Source of the DNA: Azospirillum sp. B510
Lineage (GTDB): Bacteria > Pseudomonadota > Alphaproteobacteria > Azospirillales > Azospirillaceae
Length of the DNA: 64,000 bases
Direction of reading: 5' to 3'
Assembly (NCBI RefSeq): GCF_000010725.1
Contig: NC_013859.1
Span: forward strand, 473,300 to 537,299
This document shows, piece after piece, positions 60,632 through 64,000 of this stretch. The translations under genes were made by a program, and so were the position numbers. The stretch's first letter is position 1; each line of letters opens with the position of its first letter. The notes beneath the pieces are model-generated. The model did not search any database. It was not told the origin of the DNA and saw only the letters and a list, made by a program, of their open reading frames with translations.

Positions 60632-62065
60632 ATGCAGGACATCGACACCATCTCCATCGACGGCCGCTTCGTCACCCCGCATGGGACGGAGCTGTTCGAC
60701 CTTCACAACCCGGCGACCGGCGCCGTCACCGGCCGCGTCCGCCTTGCCGACGAGGAGGACGCCCATGCCGCCGTCGCCGCCGCCAAACGCGCCTTTCCGG
60801 CCTTTTCCCGGACCGGCGGGGCGGAGCGCATCGCCATGCTGAACCGGTTGGCCGACGCCGTCGCCGACCGGCGCGGCGACCTGCTCGACGCCGTGGTCGA
60901 GGAATATGGCGCCCCGGTCTCACGCGCCGCCTTCATGGTCGATCATCCGGTGAACGTCTTGCGCGACACCGCCGGGCTGCTGGCCGACTATCCCTTCGTC
61001 AGGCGGATGGGAACGGCCGAGGTCAGGATGGAGCCGCTCGGCGTCGCCGGGTTGATCACGCCGTGGAACAGCAACGCCGGCTTCATCTGCGGCAAGCTCG
61101 CCGCCGCCATCGCCGCCGGCTGCACCGCGGTGATCAAGCCCAGCGAGATGAGCGCCCGCCAGACGCGGATCGTGACCGAGGCGCTGCATGCCGCCGACCT
61201 GCCGCCCGGCCTGTTCAACATCGTCACCGGGCGCGGCGACCGGGTGGGGGCGGCCATCTCCAGCCATCCCGATGTCGCCAAGCTCTCCTTCACCGGCTCC
61301 ACCGCCACCGGCAAGGCGATCCTGCGCGCGGCGGCCGACACGCTGAAGCGGGTGACACTGGAGCTGGGCGGCAAGTCGCCGACCGTCATCCTCGACGATG
61401 CCGACCTGGCCCGGGCGATCCCGCTGGCGGTCGACGCCGCCTTCATGAACAGTGGTCAGGCCTGCATCGCCGGCACCCGCCTGCTGGCTCCGCGCAGCCG
61501 CCTCGCCGAGATCGAGGCGCTGGCAAGGGCGGCGGTCGAGATGGTGCGCGCCGGCGATCCCCGCGACCCGGCGACCATGATCGGCCCGATGGTCAGCCGG
61601 ACCCAGTGGGAGCGGGTGCAGCGCTACATCCGCATCGGGGTGGAGGAGGGCGCCGTCCTGCTGGCCGGCGGGGAAGGGCGGCCGGACGGGCAACCGGAAT
61701 TTTCCGGCGGCTGGTTCGTGCGGCCGACCCTGTTCACCGCCGTCCGCAACGACATGACCATCGCCCGCGAGGAGATCTTCGGGCCGGTGCTCTCCATCAT
61801 CCCCTACGGGGATGAGGAGGAGGCGGTCGCCATCGCCAACGATACCGTCTATGGCCTCCAGGCCTATGTGCTGTCGGGCGACGTCGGCCGCGCCCGCCGG
61901 GTGGCGGAGCGCATCGTCGCCGGCCGCGTGCTGATCAACAGCCTGGCCCACGACCCGAAGGCACCCTTCGGCGGCTTCAAGCAGTCCGGCATCGGCCGCG
62001 AATATGGCAGCTTCGGCCTCGACGCCTTCCTGGAACCGAAGGCGCTGCTGGGGGAGGGCGTTTAG
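60632..62065 (+). CDS. NAD(P)-dependent aldehyde dehydrogenase
   Basis: A 477-residue ALDH-superfamily enzyme. Catalytic Cys278 in SGQACIAGTR, general-base Glu244 in VTLELGGKSPTV, NAD site LSFTGSTATGK, Asn in ITPWNSNAGF and EEIFGPVLSIIPY. It oxidises an aldehyde to the acid in the cytoplasm; the sequence does not fix the substrate. GGGACAGG lies before the ATG at 60632. Controlled perhaps by the divergent LysR gene. Being 2 kb from a LodA-type oxidase, it could oxidise the semialdehyde that enzyme would produce. It overlaps the convergent parB end by 4 nt. Confidence 0.9.
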   Translation: MQDIDTISIDGRFVTPHGTELFDLHNPATGAVTGRVRLADEEDAHAAVAAAKRAFPAFSRTGGAERIAMLNRLADAVADRRGDLLDAVVEEYGAPVSRAAFMVDHPVNVLRDTAGLLADYPFVRRMGTAEVRMEPLGVAGLITPWNSNAGFICGKLAAAIAAGCTAVIKPSEMSARQTRIVTEALHAADLPPGLFNIVTGRGDRVGAAISSHPDVAKLSFTGSTATGKAILRAAADTLKRVTLELGGKSPTVILDDADLARAIPLAVDAAFMNSGQACIAGTRLLAPRSRLAEIEALARAAVEMVRAGDPRDPATMIGPMVSRTQWERVQRYIRIGVEEGAVLLAGGEGRPDGQPEFSGGWFVRPTLFTAVRNDMTIAREEIFGPVLSIIPYGDEEEAVAIANDTVYGLQAYVLSGDVGRARRVAERIVAGRVLINSLAHDPKAPFGGFKQSGIGREYGSFGLDAFLEPKALLGEGV

Positions 62066-62982
62066 GCGCCCGCTTCCCCATCCAGGATCGCGTCGATCTC
62101 GGCCCGCAGCCGCAAAAGCCGGTCGCGGCTGTCGGCGTCGAGGTGGCGGCGCCGCTCGCGCACCACGGCCACATCGCGCAGGATCCGCGCCACGCTGGCC
62201 TGGAGGGTCCGCACCGCCTCCCCGGCGTCCGGCTCCGGCGCAGCCGCGTCCGTGGCCCCGCCCTGGGCATGCTCGCGCTTGGCCTGCCGCACCGCCTTGA
62301 CGCTCGCCCCCTCCTTGGCGCGTTTCCACAGCTGCGCATGCAGCTCCGCCGGGGCGGCGGCGATCTCGATCATCACCGAGCGCGAGACATGGGCGAACCG
62401 CGTCGCATATTCCTCCCGCATCTCCGCCGGCAGGCCCATGATCGCCAGCAGCTTGGTGACGTCGGTGCGGTCGCGCCCGACGACGGCGGCCAGCTCGTCA
62501 TGGGTGTAGCCGTGCTTGTCGATCAGCCGGGCCAGCGCCGCCGCATATTCCACCGCGTTCAGGTCGACGCGCTGGACATTGTCGATCAGCCCGATCTCAT
62601 CGGGATCGCCGGACGTCAGGATGGCGAAGACCGTCTTGCGACCCAGCATCTCATGCGCGCGCACCCGCCGCTCGCCGCCGATCAGCAGATACTCGCCCTG
62701 GGGCAGCGGACGCACCAGGATCGGGTTCTGCAACCCGTGACGCTCGATGGAGGCGGCCAGGCTGCGCAGCTCCGCCTCGTCGAAATGGCGGCGGGGCTGG
62801 TCCGGGTTGCGATGGACACGGGCGAGATCCAGCTCCACCACATGGGGGAAGCCGGCCGAGGTGCCGAACAGCCGGTCGCTGCCCACCGTCAGCCCGCCGG
62901 ACATCACCCCCATCGGGACCCCCACCGGATCGCCGGCACCGCCCAGCAGTTCGCGGGTCTTGCGTTCGAACTTACGCGACAT
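62062..62982 (-). CDS. parB: ParB-family partition protein
   Basis: A 306-residue DNA-binding partition protein. ParB/Srx (CTPase) domain about residues 48-140 with VHRNPDQPRRHFDEAEL and the CTP motif GERRVRA (103-109), followed by a central HTH region (YTHDELAAVVGRDRTDVTKLLA) and an acidic-helical C terminus for dimerisation. It binds centromere-like parS sites and loads onto DNA for segregation by ParA. The ATG at 62982 lies 11 nt inside the parA end with GGGAGAT upstream, so parAB is one unit. No parS-like 16-bp palindrome was recognised in the window. Confidence 0.92.
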   Translation of the reverse strand: MSRKFERKTRELLGGAGDPVGVPMGVMSGGLTVGSDRLFGTSAGFPHVVELDLARVHRNPDQPRRHFDEAELRSLAASIERHGLQNPILVRPLPQGEYLLIGGERRVRAHEMLGRKTVFAILTSGDPDEIGLIDNVQRVDLNAVEYAAALARLIDKHGYTHDELAAVVGRDRTDVTKLLAIMGLPAEMREEYATRFAHVSRSVMIEIAAAPAELHAQLWKRAKEGASVKAVRQAKREHAQGGATDAAAPEPDAGEAVRTLQASVARILRDVAVVRERRRHLDADSRDRLLRLRAEIDAILDGEAGA

Positions 62983-64000
62983 GCGGCATCTCCCGGGTCT
63001 GGGCATAGGCGCGGATCTGGCGCGCCACCTCACGGAAGGTGTCGGCCCCCGGCGCCTTGGGATCGCCGGCCAGCGTGATCATGCCGGCCGCCGCCGCCTT
63101 GCCATAGACCGTGGCGCGCGGGATGGGCTCGAACACCGGGACCTGATCGGCGTAGGATTCCATCAGCTCCTGCAAGGTCGCGCGGTCCTGGGTCAGCCGG
63201 TCGTTGTACATGGTCGGGATGATGCCGGCGATGCGCAGGGTCGGATTGACCCGGCGGCGGATGCGGCCGATGGTGTCGATCAGCCGCTTGACGCCGAGCA
63301 GGGCCAGCGCCTCCGTCTGCACCGGAACCACCACCAGCTCCGCCGCCGAGAGGGCGTTGGCGGTGACCAGCCCCAGATTGGGCGCGCAGTCCATCACCAC
63401 GTAATCATAGGCGTGGCGAACCTCCTCCAGCTTTTCCCGCAGGATCAGCCCGCCGGTGGAATCCGCCGCCAGCTCGACATCGGCGTCGGCCAGCGACAGC
63501 CCGGCCGGCGCCAGATCCAGCCCGCGTTCCGCCGTCGGCATGATCACCGAGGTCAGCGGCTCCTCCGAGCGCAGCACATAATAAAGTGTCTTGCGCTGCT
63601 GCTCCAAGGCGACGATGGCGGCGTTGCCGATGCCGACATGGACGGTGGCGTTGCTCTGGGAATCGCAGTCGATCAGCAGCACCCGCGCCCCGCCCTCCGT
63701 CAGGGCATAGGCCAGGTTGACGGCGGTGGCGGTCTTGCCGACGCCGCCCTTCTGGTTGGCGACCGCCAGATATGTCGCGGAACGCGGACGCTCGTCCGCC
63801 TTGTGGCGGGTCAGGAAATCGACCAGCTGCTGCGGGATCCGCTCCGCCCCGCTTTCCCAGCGGCTGATCCGCGCCTTGGTGTAGCTGCGGCCGAGTTGCC
63901 CGTTCAGCCAGTCGGCGAACTGCGTCTGGTTCTCGCCGCGCCGCTCGCGCAGCTGGCGCATGTCGTCGCCCCCGCTCTTCACCGGCAGCATTTCCGTCAT
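62972..64000 (-). CDS. parA: ParA-family partition ATPase with N-terminal HTH
   Basis: A 342-residue ParA ATPase with an N-terminal HTH of XRE type (residues 14-65, NQTQFADWLNGQLGRSYTKA then RISRWESG), as in plasmid type Ia ParA that also represses its own operon. Deviant Walker A KGGVGKT (84-90), Walker A' LLIDCDSQSN, Walker B VVMDCAPNLGLVT. It forms ATP-dependent patches on the nucleoid and moves ParB-bound DNA. The ATG occupies the last three bases of the window, so a longer N terminus and the promoter cannot be checked. This pair marks the replicon as plasmid- or chromid-like. Confidence 0.9.
   Translation of the reverse strand: MTEMLPVKSGGDDMRQLRERRGENQTQFADWLNGQLGRSYTKARISRWESGAERIPQQLVDFLTRHKADERPRSATYLAVANQKGGVGKTATAVNLAYALTEGGARVLLIDCDSQSNATVHVGIGNAAIVALEQQRKTLYYVLRSEEPLTSVIMPTAERGLDLAPAGLSLADADVELAADSTGGLILREKLEEVRHAYDYVVMDCAPNLGLVTANALSAAELVVVPVQTEALALLGVKRLIDTIGRIRRRVNPTLRIAGIIPTMYNDRLTQDRATLQELMESYADQVPVFEPIPRATVYGKAAAAGMITLAGDPKAPGADTFREVARQIRAYAQTREMPHVA

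Overview
The window reads as a large secondary replicon (chromid or megaplasmid) of a high-GC alphaproteobacterium, most probably Azospirillum or a close relative. The evidence is the uniformly GC-rich codon use, the molybdenum-storage genes mosB/mosA expected in a diazotroph, several large hybrid kinases, and a plasmid-type parA/parB pair at the right edge that is not next to gidAB/rsmG. The genus is an inference. About 46 genes were found; no tRNA, rRNA, CRISPR array, transposase or phage gene was seen.

Layout. 0-12 kb: an orphan amino-acid binding protein, an MHS-family symporter, a CrbS-like SSS-domain hybrid kinase, mosB-mosA, and on the minus strand citrate synthase gltA, an NrtR-like regulator and a CrbR-like LuxR response regulator. 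12-17.6 kb: a GAF/PAS hybrid kinase with HPt domain coupled to a sigma-54 response regulator. 17.7-26.5 kb: a lactate island (lldR divergent from lctP-dld-lldE-lldF-lldG). 26.6-29.8 kb: dadA divergent from a TyrR-family activator. 29.8-36.5 kb: a zinc-ribbon protein, an orphan sigma-54 activator, a KGG stress protein, a 7TM kinase and a TRAP permease pair without a binding protein. 36.5-39.7 kb: norR (with a small partner) divergent from hmp. 40-45.1 kb: a chemoreceptor, a FAH-family hydrolase, and hexR-eda. 45.4-52.8 kb: a short RNase J paralogue, cstA, ybdD, a BtsS/BtsR-like two-component system and a polysaccharide deacetylase. 52.9-62 kb: a HAD phosphatase, malonyl-CoA synthetase, a catalase-like/LodA fusion with its LodB-type flavoprotein, a LysR regulator and an aldehyde dehydrogenase. 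62-64 kb: parB and parA.

How the genes fit together. Much of the window concerns small organic acids and amino acids: lactate uptake and oxidation, pyruvate sensing and transport (BtsSR with CstA), a possible acetate-type switch (CrbSR-like with gltA), the Entner-Doudoroff aldolase under HexR, D-amino acid oxidation, TRAP uptake and malonate activation. Control is dense, with four sigma-54 activators between 16 and 38 kb. Several predicted regulator-site pairs can be read directly: HexR box before hexR-eda; three NorR sites plus a -24/-12 promoter before hmp; three TyrR-type boxes plus a -24/-12 promoter before dadA; and a symmetric six-site array between cstA and ybdD matching the E. coli BtsR motif and spacing.

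The most novel object is the 1004-residue protein at 55462-58476: a catalase-like domain fused in one chain to a LodA/GoxA-type cysteine tryptophylquinone amino-acid oxidase, followed by its LodB-like partner. A peroxide-producing enzyme would then carry its own peroxide-handling domain. The pair is bracketed by two copies of a palindrome that recurs in four places between 47.0 and 59.6 kb.
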